From the NCBI GenBank assembly GCA_050294475.1, contig JBNKOE010000024.1:186001-250000 (forward strand): a DNA stretch of 64,000 bases, read 5' to 3'. This stretch comes from Thalassobellus sp050294475. Its GTDB lineage: Bacteria > Bacteroidota > Bacteroidia > Flavobacteriales > Flavobacteriaceae. The notes under the pieces are model-generated. The model was not told the origin of the DNA. It was given only the letters and a program-made list of their open reading frames with translations, and ran no database searches. This document shows positions 30,813 through 40,437 of the stretch, in pieces. The translations under genes were made by a program, and so were the position numbers. Each line of letters begins with the position of its first letter. Position 1 is the first letter of the stretch.

Positions 30813-30905
30813 ATGCCAAGTGGTAAAAAACGTAAGAGACATAAGGTAGCAACGCATAAGCGTAAAAAACGCAGACGCGCTAACCGTCACAAAAAGAAAA
30901 AATAA
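30813..30905 (+). CDS. 30-residue basic protein, COX24/mS38-like
   Basis: An ATG at 30813 opens a 30-residue protein, MPSGKKRKRHKVATHKRKKR, then RRANRHKKKK, ending in TAA at 30903-30905. Almost two thirds of the residues are Lys, Arg or His. The KRKRHKVATHKRKKRRRxNRHKKK pattern (split here) is that of DUF1713, the C-terminal domain of mitochondrial ribosomal protein mS38 (AURKAIP1/COX24). A similar small protein, bS22, sits on mycobacterial 30S subunits. It is therefore probably a ribosome-associated peptide. A strong terminator follows after ten bases. Confidence 0.85.
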   Translation: MPSGKKRKRHKVATHKRKKRRRANRHKKKK

Positions 30906-30915
30906 ACCACAAAAG

Positions 30916-30940
30916 AGTAGTTAGTTTAACTACTTTTTTT
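30916..30940 (+). terminator. Terminator after the HU and small basic protein genes
   Basis: AGTAGTTA (30916-30923) pairs perfectly with TAACTACT (30927-30934) around GTT, followed by a T run to 30940. Confidence 0.85.
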
Positions 30941-30969
30941 GGTTTTAAAAACAAAACGTTCTTTGAAAT

Positions 30970-31036
30970 GAGTTCATAAAAAATTTCACACTTTTATTAG
31001 TGCTTTTTGAACTCCACGGATTTAAAAAATCCTGTG
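30970..31036 (+). promoter_or_regulatory. Structured region upstream of the RNase E/G gene
   Basis: The 298-base gap 30906-31203 carries two possible stems: GAGTTCA (30970-30976) with TGAACTC (31008-31014), enclosing a small CACT/AGTG stem, and directly after it CACGGATTT (31015-31023) with AAATCC-T-GTG (31027-31036). From 31140 to 31176 there is a simple tract of TTTTAACT-like units. No clear promoter was seen. RNase E of E. coli is autoregulated through its leader, so a similar role is possible. Confidence 0.35.
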
Positions 31037-31203
31037 AAGTCTATTAATTAAAATTTAATTGATAGATAAATAATGTATAATCCATCTGTATAATTTAGTT
31101 GCTAGTTGATGGTTTTTAGATAGTAGTTATTGGTGTTACACTTTTAACTTTTAGCTTTTAACTTTTTAACTTTTACTAGAGCGTATGGATAAAAATTAAC
31201 TAA

Positions 31204-32751
31204 ATGGATAAAGAATTGATCATTAGATCTAGTTCCGATGAAGTTGATTTTGCCTTATTAAAAGATGGAAAACTTATTGAATTACAGAAAGATGAAGGAG
31301 TTAATAACTTTTCGGTTGGTGATGTGTTTATAGCCAAAATAAGAAAAGCTGTTCCTGGTTTAAATGCTGCATTTGTAAATGTAGGTTATGAAAAAGATGC
31401 TTTTTTGCATTATCATGATTTAGGGCCAAAACTTCCTTCACTTTTAAAGTTCACAAAAAGTGTAAGCGCAGGTAAACTAAAAGATTTTTCTTTAAAAAAT
31501 TTCCCATTTGAAAAAGATATTGATAAAGACGGAAAAATTTCTGATGTCTTAAAATCAAATCAATCGCTATTAGTACAAATAGTAAAAGAACCAATTTCTA
31601 CAAAAGGCCCTAGAATAAGCTCAGAGCTTTCTATTGCTGGTAGATATATTGTATTAGTTCCTTTTTCTAATCGTATTTCTATTTCACAAAAAATAGAAGA
31701 CAAAGACGAAAAAGATCGATTAAAACGATTGGTAAAAAGTATCACACCGCAAGGTTTTGGTATTATAGTGCGTACAGTAGCACAAGGCAAAAAAGTAGCA
31801 GAGCTAGATAAAGATTTACAAAATTTGCTTGGTCGTTGGACCGCAATGTGTAAAAAGCTACACAAAGCTCATCACCCTAGTAAAGTATTAGGAGAAATGA
31901 ATAAAGCCTCGTCAATTTTACGAGACATATTTAACGACTCCTTTACAGGTATTACTGTTGATGATGAAGAGCTTTACATACAAATTAAAGATTATGTGCA
32001 AGAAATTGCACCAAAAAAAGAATCAATAGTGAAATTGTATCAGTCTAAAATTCCCATTTTTGAAAAATTTGGGATTGAAAGACAAATTAAAACTTCGTTC
32101 GGCAAAACCGTTTCTATGGCAAAAGGCGCGTATCTAGTAATAGAACACACTGAAGCGCTACATGTTATAGATGTAAACAGCGGTAATAGATCTAATAAAG
32201 CCAACAGTCAAGAAGATACAGCATTAGAAGTTAATTTAATAGCAGCTACCGAAATGGCTCGTCAATTACGTTTACGTGATATGGGCGGTATCATTGTAGT
32301 AGATTTTATAGATATGACTAATGCCGAAAACAGGCAAAAGCTTTTTAATCACCTTCGTGATGAAATGAAGGACGATAGAGCTAAACACAAAATATTGCCT
32401 CCAAGTAAATTTGGATTGATACAAATAACAAGACAACGCGTTCGACCAGAAATGAACATTAAAACACGTGAGGAAAACCCTGATGTGATTATTAATGGCT
32501 CTGAGGTAGAAGCACCAATAGGTATTGTGCAAAAAGTAACACATGATCTTGAAATACTATTAAAAAAAGACTATAAAAAGCTGACTTTAAACACACATCC
32601 TTTTATAGCAGCCTTCTTAACAAAAGGCTTTCCATCTATACGTTCTAAATGGTTTTTAGAACACAAAAAATGGGTTAAAATATTACCAAGAGACGCTTAC
32701 ACGTACTTAGAATATCATTTTTTTGATAAAGATGGTAATCGAATTAAATAA
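31204..32751 (+). CDS. rng: Ribonuclease E/G family protein
   Basis: RNase E/G cleaves single-stranded RNA in rRNA maturation and mRNA decay. The 515 residues include an S1 domain (about 38-130, GDVFIAKIRKAVPGLNAAFV), the catalytic region with HVIDVNSGNRSNK (first conserved aspartate) and GGIIVVDFIDM (second), and the RNase H-like parts. No long C-terminal scaffold is present, so this is the short RNase G-like form. A CPxC zinc-link motif of RNase E is not seen. A terminator follows. Confidence 0.94.
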   Translation: MDKELIIRSSSDEVDFALLKDGKLIELQKDEGVNNFSVGDVFIAKIRKAVPGLNAAFVNVGYEKDAFLHYHDLGPKLPSLLKFTKSVSAGKLKDFSLKNFPFEKDIDKDGKISDVLKSNQSLLVQIVKEPISTKGPRISSELSIAGRYIVLVPFSNRISISQKIEDKDEKDRLKRLVKSITPQGFGIIVRTVAQGKKVAELDKDLQNLLGRWTAMCKKLHKAHHPSKVLGEMNKASSILRDIFNDSFTGITVDDEELYIQIKDYVQEIAPKKESIVKLYQSKIPIFEKFGIERQIKTSFGKTVSMAKGAYLVIEHTEALHVIDVNSGNRSNKANSQEDTALEVNLIAATEMARQLRLRDMGGIIVVDFIDMTNAENRQKLFNHLRDEMKDDRAKHKILPPSKFGLIQITRQRVRPEMNIKTREENPDVIINGSEVEAPIGIVQKVTHDLEILLKKDYKKLTLNTHPFIAAFLTKGFPSIRSKWFLEHKKWVKILPRDAYTYLEYHFFDKDGNRIK

Positions 32752-32755
32752 TAAA

Positions 32756-32790
32756 AAACCCGCTACTTTTTAAAGTTTGCGGGTTTTTTT
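32756..32790 (+). terminator. Intrinsic terminator of rng
   Basis: AAACCCGC (32756-32763) pairs with GCGGGTTT (32779-32786), with an inner ACTTT/AAAGT stem, followed by a T run. Confidence 0.88.
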
Positions 32791-32813
32791 ATGTCTTTAA
32801 ACTAAAAAATTAT

Positions 32814-33713
32814 TTATAACGAAGTAGCGCTAAACGTATCGCCTTGAGCCAAATCACCAGTTTCAAATCCTTTTTTAAACCATCGCATACGTTGTGCAGA
32901 TGTTCCATGAGTAAACGAATCTGGAACGACTCTACCAGTCGATTGCTTTTGTAATCGATCATCACCAATGGCATTAGCAGCATTTAAAGCCTCTTCTAGG
33001 TCGCCAGTTTCCATCATTTTTGTCATTTCTTGAGAATGATGTGCCCAAACACCAGCTAAAAAATCAGCTTGTAACTCCAACCGCACTGAATATTTATTGT
33101 ATTCAACCTGACTAACTTGTCCTCTTAAACGTTGCACTTTTTCAGAAATCCCAGTAATCCTTTGAATATGATGCCCCACTTCATGTGCAATAACATAAGC
33201 TTGAGCAAAATCTCCAGGCGCATTCATTCTACGTGCCATATCATCGAAAAAACTTAAATCTAAATACAATTTTTCATCGCCTGGACAGTAAAACGGTCCT
33301 GTAGCACTTGAAGCTGAACCGCAAGCTGAAGACACAGAACCTGTAAAAAGCACCAAAGTCGGCTCTCTATAATTATCTAAAAGCTTATTCCATACATCTT
33401 CAGTATTGGCTAAAATAGTAGCACTAAAATCTGCTAATTCTTGGTCTTTTGCACTTGCAGTATATGTTGTAGAAGATTCAGTTTGTACTGCTCCGCCACT
33501 TAAAAACTGACTTATTAAGCTTAAAGGATTTTTGCCCATTATTAAAGAAATAACCAAAAATACACCAACAATAAACAATCCTACTTTTGAAAAAAGAATC
33601 TTAAGTAATGGTCGTAATAATGATGGATTAAAACCACCTATTCCTTGTCCTGAACTACGTTGTCCTCTGCGGTCTTCAATATTTGAACTCTTTCTTCTAC
33701 CTTTCCATTTCAT
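32814..33713 (-). CDS. Neutral zinc metallopeptidase, YpfJ/KPN_02809 family
   Basis: The 299 residues begin with a basic cytoplasmic segment, a membrane helix at about 42-62 and a domain of the putative neutral zinc metallopeptidase family. The zinc motif HEVGHHIQ lies at about residue 178, preceded by ARRMNAPGDFAQAYVIA, with ELQADFLAGVWAHH further on providing the third ligand. The domain is likely periplasmic. Substrates are not known. Length is typical for the family. Confidence 0.9.
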   Translation of the reverse strand: MKWKGRRKSSNIEDRRGQRSSGQGIGGFNPSLLRPLLKILFSKVGLFIVGVFLVISLIMGKNPLSLISQFLSGGAVQTESSTTYTASAKDQELADFSATILANTEDVWNKLLDNYREPTLVLFTGSVSSACGSASSATGPFYCPGDEKLYLDLSFFDDMARRMNAPGDFAQAYVIAHEVGHHIQRITGISEKVQRLRGQVSQVEYNKYSVRLELQADFLAGVWAHHSQEMTKMMETGDLEEALNAANAIGDDRLQKQSTGRVVPDSFTHGTSAQRMRWFKKGFETGDLAQGDTFSATSL

Positions 33714-33778
33714 ATTTTTATTTATTTTATAGGTTGTTTATTCTTTTAATTTAATTCTTCTGAAATTGCTATGAAATA

Positions 33779-34816
33779 TTAAGAAGCTGGATTAGGCATC
33801 ACATCATGTACTGCATTAATTTGTGCTAGTATCTCATCGTTTATAGTAATATCTATAGAACCTATATTCTCTTTAAGTTGTTCTAAACTTGTTGCTCCAA
33901 TAATATTACTCGTTACAAAAGGCTGTTGTGTTACAAACGCTAAACTCATTTGTGCTAAAGTCATATTATTATCTTCGGCTATTTTTAAATAACGTTTGGC
34001 TGCCTCATTACATTGAGCACTACTGTATCGTGAAAAACGTGGAAATAATTTAAGTCGAGCATTTTCTCCTTCAATTCCTTTAATATACTTTCCAGAAAGC
34101 ACTCCAAATGCCATTGGTGAATAAGCTAACAACCCTATATTTTCTCTTAAAGAGACTTCGGCCATATCTCCTTCAAAAACTCTATTTATTAACGAATAGG
34201 CGTTTTGAATGGTTATCAATCTAGGCAAATTGTGTTTTTTAGATTCTTCCATATAACGCATCGCTCCCCAAGCTTTTTCATTAGACATACCTGCATAACG
34301 AATTTTTCCTGATTTTATATGTTCATCTAACGAATGAAGAATTTCATTAAAATTATCTTCCCATGGATCGTTTGGATTATGCTTATAATCTCGTACTCCA
34401 AAAGTATTTGTTTGTCGCTCTGGCCAATGTAATTGAAACAAATCAATATAATCTGTTTGCAATCTTTTTAACTCATTATTTATAGCATCATTTATAGAAC
34501 TTTTACTAAAACCTGTTGTACGAATGTGTGCTGTATAATCTCCTGGTCCAGCAATTTTTGATGCGATAACGACCTTACTTCTATTACCTGATTTTTTTAG
34601 CCAAGTTCCAATTATTTTACTGGTGCTTCCCTGTGTTTTTGCAGTTGCTGGTACTGGATACAGTTCGGCTGTATCAATAAAATTAACACCTTGTTCAAAC
34701 GCATAATCTAATTGTTCATGCCCTTCTGCTTCCGTGTTTTGGTTTCCCCAAGTCATTGACCCTAAACATATTTTACTAACTTTTATATTGGTGTTTGGTA
34801 ATGTTGTGTATTTCAT
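33779..34816 (-). CDS. Aldo/keto reductase, Tas-like
   Basis: This is an NADPH-dependent oxidoreductase of 345 residues. The catalytic tetrad can be read as Asp and Tyr in FIDTAELYP, Lys in VVIASKIAG and His in FQLHWPER. The C-terminal NADPH-binding part has IGATSLEQLKENI. The closest named relative is E. coli Tas, a tyrosine-auxotrophy suppressor. The physiological substrate cannot be told. It is a single gene. Confidence 0.9.
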   Translation of the reverse strand: MKYTTLPNTNIKVSKICLGSMTWGNQNTEAEGHEQLDYAFEQGVNFIDTAELYPVPATAKTQGSTSKIIGTWLKKSGNRSKVVIASKIAGPGDYTAHIRTTGFSKSSINDAINNELKRLQTDYIDLFQLHWPERQTNTFGVRDYKHNPNDPWEDNFNEILHSLDEHIKSGKIRYAGMSNEKAWGAMRYMEESKKHNLPRLITIQNAYSLINRVFEGDMAEVSLRENIGLLAYSPMAFGVLSGKYIKGIEGENARLKLFPRFSRYSSAQCNEAAKRYLKIAEDNNMTLAQMSLAFVTQQPFVTSNIIGATSLEQLKENIGSIDITINDEILAQINAVHDVMPNPAS

Positions 34817-34912
34817 ATTGAATTATTTATTATTCCTGAAAAGACAATAATCTTTTTAATTAAAAATTAAAGATAATAATGATATTTGGTCTTCAAAAAT
34901 AAAGTGTTAAAA

Positions 34913-34946
34913 AAACCTTTCATGTTCTATAGACCATGAAAGGTTT
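34913..34946 (-). terminator. Terminator downstream of the OmpA-family gene
   Basis: AAACCTTTCATG (34913-34924) and CATGAAAGGTTT (34935-34946) form a perfect 12-bp stem. On the minus strand a T run follows. Confidence 0.85.
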
Positions 34947-34972
34947 TAAAATTATTACAACATCAATTTATA

Positions 34973-34997
34973 AATTCTTGCCTTCGCAAGAATGATA
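34973..34997. repeat. Dispersed short palindrome, copy 2
   Basis: ATTCTTG (34974-34980), CCTTCG, CAAGAAT (34987-34993), then GATA. It has the same plan as the copy at 9693-9717: a 7-bp stem, CCTTC[A/G] loop, then GAnA. It lies seven bases beyond the stop of the OmpA-family gene. Confidence 0.6.
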
Positions 34998-35003
34998 AAT
35001 AGA

Positions 35004-35963
35004 CTAATTATCGTTTAATAAACGAGACAACTCATCTAATTTAGGGGTTAAAATAACCTCGATACGTCTGTTTTTTGCGCGTCCTTCTGGCGTATCATTT
35101 GTAGCTATTGGTGCAAATTCTCCGCGTCCTGCTGCGGTTAAATTTTCGGCATTAATTGCATTATTTTCTCTTAAAATATTAACAATAGCTGTTGCTCTTT
35201 TAGTTGACAAATCCCAGTTACCACTTAATTGTCCGCTACCTTGATAAGGTACATTATCGGTATGACCTTCTATTAAAACAGCAATATCTGGATTATCTCC
35301 TAACACGCTACCTAATTGTTTTACGGCTCTTCTTCCTTCGGTGCCTACAGCCCAACTTCCAGAACTAAATAACAACTTATTTTCCATAGACACATACACT
35401 TTACCATCACGCTGTTCTACTGTTAAACCTTTGCCTTCAAAATCGGTTAAAGCTTTTGAAATGGCATTTTTTAAAGCTGTCATTGCTGCATCTTTTGATG
35501 CTATAACATTTTCTAATTCGGCTACTCGATTAGAGCGTTCTTCTAATGCACTTTTAAGCTTTTCTAAACGTGCATTTTCAGCAGCTAAAGCTTGCTCTTT
35601 AGCTTCTAATTGAGCTAATAATTCTCTGTTTTTTTGAGAATTTGCTGCAATAGCTTTCGAACTATTTTTCTCTAAAGCATCATAAGAAGCTTTTAAATTA
35701 TCTAGATTAGATTTAGTTGCATTATAATCGGCTTGTAATTTATCGCGCTCTGAAATAACTTCATCATAAGCTGATTTTAATTGTTTTAATTCGTTTTCTG
35801 CTGTCGTTTTTGCGCTTAAAAGTGATTCATTATCATTTGAAAGTTTACGATTTTCTTTCTTTAAATTATTGTACTTCGATTCTAAATCTTTATAAACTTT
35901 TGGCGAAACGCAAGACACTAAAAGCATTATTGATAATACAACTAATGAAATTTTTCTTATCAT
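35004..35963 (-). CDS. OmpA-family lipoprotein with long coiled coil
   Basis: The 319 residues have a lipoprotein signal (lipobox LLVSC, Cys at 18), a long coiled-coil region (about 25-165) rich in Lys, Glu, Leu and Ala, and a C-terminal OmpA peptidoglycan-binding domain (about 185-305). The latter includes VLIEGHTDNVPY, the loop DLSTKRATAIVNIL and AAGRGEFAPIATNDTPEGRA with NRRIEVIL. It should tie the outer membrane to the cell wall from a distance. xth lies upstream on the same strand. Confidence 0.92.
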   Translation of the reverse strand: MIRKISLVVLSIMLLVSCVSPKVYKDLESKYNNLKKENRKLSNDNESLLSAKTTAENELKQLKSAYDEVISERDKLQADYNATKSNLDNLKASYDALEKNSSKAIAANSQKNRELLAQLEAKEQALAAENARLEKLKSALEERSNRVAELENVIASKDAAMTALKNAISKALTDFEGKGLTVEQRDGKVYVSMENKLLFSSGSWAVGTEGRRAVKQLGSVLGDNPDIAVLIEGHTDNVPYQGSGQLSGNWDLSTKRATAIVNILRENNAINAENLTAAGRGEFAPIATNDTPEGRAKNRRIEVILTPKLDELSRLLNDN

Positions 35964-35986
35964 TTTTTTAATTCTATTTGGGTTAT

Positions 35987-36748
35987 TTAATTTTCTATTT
36001 CTACTAAAATGGGACAGTGGTCGCTATGTACTGCTTCCGATAGTATAACGGCTCTTTTTATATTTTCTTGTAATGGTTTTGAGACCATAGCGTAATCTAA
36101 ACGCCAACCTTTATTATTTGCTCTAGAATTGGCACGATAACTCCACCAACTATATTGCTGTTTTTCTTGGTTTAAATATCGAAATGAATCTATAAAACCA
36201 CTATCTATAAATTTCCCTAACCACTCGCGTTCTTCTGGTAAAAACCCTGAAACACCTTTCATTTTGGGGTTATGAATATCTATTTCTTCATGACAAATAT
36301 TATAATCTCCACAAACTACTAGATTTGGTATTTCGGTTCTTAATTCGTTTAAATAATTATAAATCATATCCATATATTCAAACTTATGCTCTAAACGCGC
36401 ATCGTTTGTACCAGAAGGTAAATACATGCTCATTACCGAAACGCCATCATAATCGGCACGAATATTTCGACCTTCGGTGTCCATTGAATCAATTCCTGTG
36501 CCATACTCAATATGATTAGGTTCTATTTTACTTAAAATTGCAACTCCACTATATCCCTTTTTTTGAGCACTAAACCAATAGTTATATTTATAACCAGCTT
36601 CAACAAAAACATCTAAATCTAACTGCTCTTTTAAAGCTTTAATTTCTTGCAAACAAATAACATCTGGATTGGCACTTTTTAACCAATCTATAAAACCTTT
36701 ATTCATTGCTGCCCTAATACCATTTACGTTATAAGATATTATTTTCAT
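35987..36748 (-). CDS. xth: Exodeoxyribonuclease III / AP endonuclease
   Basis: This enzyme cuts DNA at abasic sites in base excision repair. The 253 residues begin MKIISYNVNGIRAAMNKGF and contain DVICLQEIKA (metal-binding Glu), VCGDYNICHEEIDIHNPK, WWSYRANSRANNKGWRLDY and SDHCPI at the end, which carry the Asp, Asn and His of the active site. The length and motifs match the exonuclease III family. The gap 36749-36965 to the next gene holds no feature that I could support. Confidence 0.95.
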   Translation of the reverse strand: MKIISYNVNGIRAAMNKGFIDWLKSANPDVICLQEIKALKEQLDLDVFVEAGYKYNYWFSAQKKGYSGVAILSKIEPNHIEYGTGIDSMDTEGRNIRADYDGVSVMSMYLPSGTNDARLEHKFEYMDMIYNYLNELRTEIPNLVVCGDYNICHEEIDIHNPKMKGVSGFLPEEREWLGKFIDSGFIDSFRYLNQEKQQYSWWSYRANSRANNKGWRLDYAMVSKPLQENIKRAVILSEAVHSDHCPILVEIEN

Positions 36749-36965
36749 TTGTTTATATTCCTTCTTTTAATTATGACCTTACTTATTTAGCTCAGTAAGC
36801 TTTCAATTAAGGCTTGAAAAAATCCTGACCTCTGTCTTGTATTGATTTGTTTTTATTGTAAAACAACTCTAATTTTAGCTAAAATAAATAATGCTTTACT
36901 TTTACACTATTATTTTGATTGCCTTTTAACAAAATATTTTGAACTATTTGTAGTTTAAGTACCTA

Positions 36966-39900
36966 ATGAAGTATACACTCTTTTTTATTAGTTTATTTAT
37001 TAGTTTTTGTGCTTTAGCTCAAGATAATACTTCAAATTATAGAACGGTGAAAGTTGCCGTAAAAGATTCTATTTATATTGATAGTGTGAGTATAAATTCT
37101 AGTTCATTTTCAATTCAAAAAACTAATAAAACTAATATTGATTCCTCATTTTATCAGGTAAATTTTGGGAAAGCACTTTTAACTTTTAAAAAACCTATTG
37201 ATACCGATTCTATTATTATAAATTATCTAAAATTTCCAGATTTTTTAACCAAAACCTATAAACAATTAGATGAAACTATTATTGTAGAAAACACAGATAA
37301 TCTTCAAAAATTATATCAATTATCACAACCCAACAATAGTAAAAACACAATTCCTTTTGACGGCTTAACAACTTCTGGAAGCATATCGCGTGGTGTTACC
37401 ATAGGGAACAATCAAAACTCTGTTTTAAATAGTGAATTAGATCTTCAAATTACAGGTAAACTGAATGATAAAGTATCGCTTCGAGCCTCCATTCAAGATG
37501 CTAATATACCGTTACAAGAAAGTGGTTACTCGCAACGTTTAGATGAATTTGATCAAGTTTTTATTGAATTATTTAGCAATAACTGGAATATTCGTGCTGG
37601 CGATATAGATTTACAAAACAACAACTCTTATTTTGCGGCATTTTCAAAACGCGTACAAGGTCTATCTGTAAACTTAAACTTAGGCAAAGATGATAAAAAA
37701 ACAAACCTATTTGCAGCAGGTGCTATTGTACGAGGTCAATTTACTACTAGCCAATTTACTGCTCAAGAAGGCAACCAAGGACCTTATAAACTGCAAGGTC
37801 CAAATGGCGAATTATTTGTCCTTATAGTTTCTGGTAGTGAAACCGTTTATGTAAATGGTATTCCTGTAAAACGAGGTGAAGATCAAGATTATATTATTGA
37901 CTATAATGCTGGAGAAATTATTTTCAATTCTACTTACCCAATAACTTCTGAAATGCGAATAACAGTTGATTACCAGTTTAGCGAACGCAACTATTCGCGT
38001 TTAGTTGCTTATGGTGGCGGACGTTTTGAAAGTAAGAAACTAAATATTGGTGTTTCGGTATATTCAGAAAACGATGCTAAAAATCAACCTTTACAACAAA
38101 ACTTATCAGAAGAACAAATTCAAATTTTAGCAAAGGCAGGTGATGACAAAACACAAATGGTAGCCTCTTCTGAAATTCAAGAAACATTAAATGAGAATAG
38201 AATCTTATATAAAAAAGAACTTATTAATGGCAATGAAGCCTTTGTGTTTTCTAATAACCCAGATGATGAATTGTACCGAGTTACTTTTACACAAGTTGGC
38301 ACAAATCAAGGCGATTATATTTTAAGTAACATTAATGCTATTAATAATATTTATGAATATGTAGGTGATTTACAAGGAGATTATGCGCCTATTATTCAAC
38401 TTATAGCTCCCACAAAACTTCAAATTGCTGTTGTTAATGGTAGTTATAATCCATCCGAAAAAACACAAATTAATTTTGAAGCTTCAGCTAGTAAAAATGA
38501 TTTGAATTTATTTTCAAATTTAAATGATGATAATAATGATGGTTTTGCAGGAAAATTAAATTTTGAACAACAACTTATTAAAAACGATAGCCTTTGGAAT
38601 ATTACTGCTTTTTTTGATAACGATTATATTAGTTCAAACTATAGAAATATTGAAGGACTTTATAATCCAGAGTTTAATCGTGACTGGAATTTAGACCCAT
38701 CTAATATTAACGGAATAGGAAATAATTTAGGAAACCAAACACTTTTAAACTCCGGAATTCGAGTTTTTCACCCAAAAAAAGGTAGCTTTAGTTATCAATT
38801 TGAACATTTAAATTATTCTGATGGTTTTACAGGTAATAGACATATTACAAATGTTAATTTGCGTTTAAACAACCTAAGTATTGCTTCATATTCTAGCTTT
38901 TTAAATGCAAATTCTAATACCAATAACTCTACATTTTTACGATCATACAATACCATTACTTATGGTATGAAAAAAAGCTGGATTGGATCTAAAATAGCCA
39001 TTGAAGATAATGAGCAAAAAAATATTACTACTCAAGAATTAACAGCTTTAAGTCAGAAATTCAAATCATACGAATTATTTTTTGGTGTTGGAGATAGCAC
39101 CAAAGTTTTTGCCGAAATTGGTTATAAAAATAGAGTTAACGACAGTATCAGAAATAACGAATTACAAAAAGTAAATACCTCAAATACCTTTTATTTAAAC
39201 TCTAAATTAGTTCAAAACAAGCATACCAATTTGTCGCTTTACTTTAATTACAGAACATTAGATAATGAAGATGAAACAATTGAAGATGAACGCTCTATAA
39301 ACTCCAGACTACAATACAATCAAAAACTATTTAAACAAATTATACAATGGAATACTATTTTCGAGACTAATTCTGGCACATTACCTCAACAAGATTTTAC
39401 TTATGTAGAGGTTGAACCTGGTCAAGGCACCTACACATGGAATGATTATAACGAAAATGGAATTCAAGAACTGGAAGAATTTGAAATAGCTCAATTTCAA
39501 GATCAGGGTAAATATATTCGAGTGTTATTGCCAAATCGTATATTTATAAAAACGCATCAAAACAGGCTAAGTCAAACACTTACTATCAATCCGTCTCAAT
39601 GGTCTATAAGCGAAAAAAAATCTCAAAAATTTTGGTCTCATTTTTATAATCAAACCACCTATTTAATAGATAGAAAATTAAAAAGGAACAACAACAGTTT
39701 CAATTTAAATCCTTTTGAAACCAATTTAGAAAATCAATTAGGTTTACAATTAAACTTTAGAAATGTACTGTTTTTTAATCGTGCTAAACAAAATTACACT
39801 ACGTCTTACACCTATTTATCTAATACCTCAAGAAACATACTATCTATAGGTTTTATAGAGAATAATTTAACAAGTCAGCAATTAAACTTTAATCATAAAT

Positions 39901-40388
39901 TAGCTGAAAATTGGTTAGTAAATTTACTTGCTGCTTTTGATTCGAATGAAAGCATCAGCGAAAATTTTGCAAGTAAAAATTATAATTTTGAAGAAACTCG
40001 ATTCAACCCAAAACTATCCTATTTATTTAATGACAACTCTCGCTTTGATGTATTTTATCAGTATGCATCAAAAAACAATACAATTGGTAATTTAGAATCT
40101 TTAAAACAAGAAAAATATGGTGCTTCATTTTCATTCTCAAATAAAGAAAAAGGAGCTATAAATGGTGAATTCAACTTTTTCTCTAATACCTTTAACGGTA
40201 ATACAAACACACCTGTTTCTTACCAAATGCTAGAAGGTTTACAACCTGGAAAAAACTTTACTTGGAGTTTATTAGCACAAAAAAAACTAACCAACTTTCT
40301 TGATCTTAACCTAACATATTACGGAAGAAAAACCGAAACTAGCAACACTATTCATACAGGTTCTGTACAACTAAAAGCCTATTTTTAA
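36966..40388 (+). CDS. Large outer-membrane protein of unknown function
   Basis: The 1140-residue protein has a signal peptide (MKYTLFFISLFISFCALAQ) and no lipobox. The N-terminal third includes FDGLTTSGSISRGVTIGNNQ, SVLNSELDLQITGKLNDKVS and NWNIRAGDIDLQNNNSYFAAF, and further VYVNGIPVKRGEDQDYIIDY. The rest is a long series of amphipathic beta-strands with many aromatic residues, ending TGSVQLKAYF, typical for an outer-membrane barrel. Relatives are widespread in Bacteroidota and annotated as hypothetical. I know no function. The 49-base gap to the next gene and the shared strand suggest possible read-through into the metal efflux operon. Confidence 0.8.
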   Translation: MKYTLFFISLFISFCALAQDNTSNYRTVKVAVKDSIYIDSVSINSSSFSIQKTNKTNIDSSFYQVNFGKALLTFKKPIDTDSIIINYLKFPDFLTKTYKQLDETIIVENTDNLQKLYQLSQPNNSKNTIPFDGLTTSGSISRGVTIGNNQNSVLNSELDLQITGKLNDKVSLRASIQDANIPLQESGYSQRLDEFDQVFIELFSNNWNIRAGDIDLQNNNSYFAAFSKRVQGLSVNLNLGKDDKKTNLFAAGAIVRGQFTTSQFTAQEGNQGPYKLQGPNGELFVLIVSGSETVYVNGIPVKRGEDQDYIIDYNAGEIIFNSTYPITSEMRITVDYQFSERNYSRLVAYGGGRFESKKLNIGVSVYSENDAKNQPLQQNLSEEQIQILAKAGDDKTQMVASSEIQETLNENRILYKKELINGNEAFVFSNNPDDELYRVTFTQVGTNQGDYILSNINAINNIYEYVGDLQGDYAPIIQLIAPTKLQIAVVNGSYNPSEKTQINFEASASKNDLNLFSNLNDDNNDGFAGKLNFEQQLIKNDSLWNITAFFDNDYISSNYRNIEGLYNPEFNRDWNLDPSNINGIGNNLGNQTLLNSGIRVFHPKKGSFSYQFEHLNYSDGFTGNRHITNVNLRLNNLSIASYSSFLNANSNTNNSTFLRSYNTITYGMKKSWIGSKIAIEDNEQKNITTQELTALSQKFKSYELFFGVGDSTKVFAEIGYKNRVNDSIRNNELQKVNTSNTFYLNSKLVQNKHTNLSLYFNYRTLDNEDETIEDERSINSRLQYNQKLFKQIIQWNTIFETNSGTLPQQDFTYVEVEPGQGTYTWNDYNENGIQELEEFEIAQFQDQGKYIRVLLPNRIFIKTHQNRLSQTLTINPSQWSISEKKSQKFWSHFYNQTTYLIDRKLKRNNNSFNLNPFETNLENQLGLQLNFRNVLFFNRAKQNYTTSYTYLSNTSRNILSIGFIENNLTSQQLNFNHKLAENWLVNLLAAFDSNESISENFASKNYNFEETRFNPKLSYLFNDNSRFDVFYQYASKNNTIGNLESLKQEKYGASFSFSNKEKGAINGEFNFFSNTFNGNTNTPVSYQMLEGLQPGKNFTWSLLAQKKLTNFLDLNLTYYGRKTETSNTIHTGSVQLKAYF

Positions 40389-40437
40389 TATTCCCTTAAT
40401 TTTCAGTTTCATTTTTTTTTGTAATATTGCCCTAGGT

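Noticed and set aside
31140..31176. Possible CRISPR-like or tandem repeats of TTTTAACT before rng
   Set aside because: The units are irregular and only about 8-10 bases long, without spacers. It is a simple low-complexity tract.
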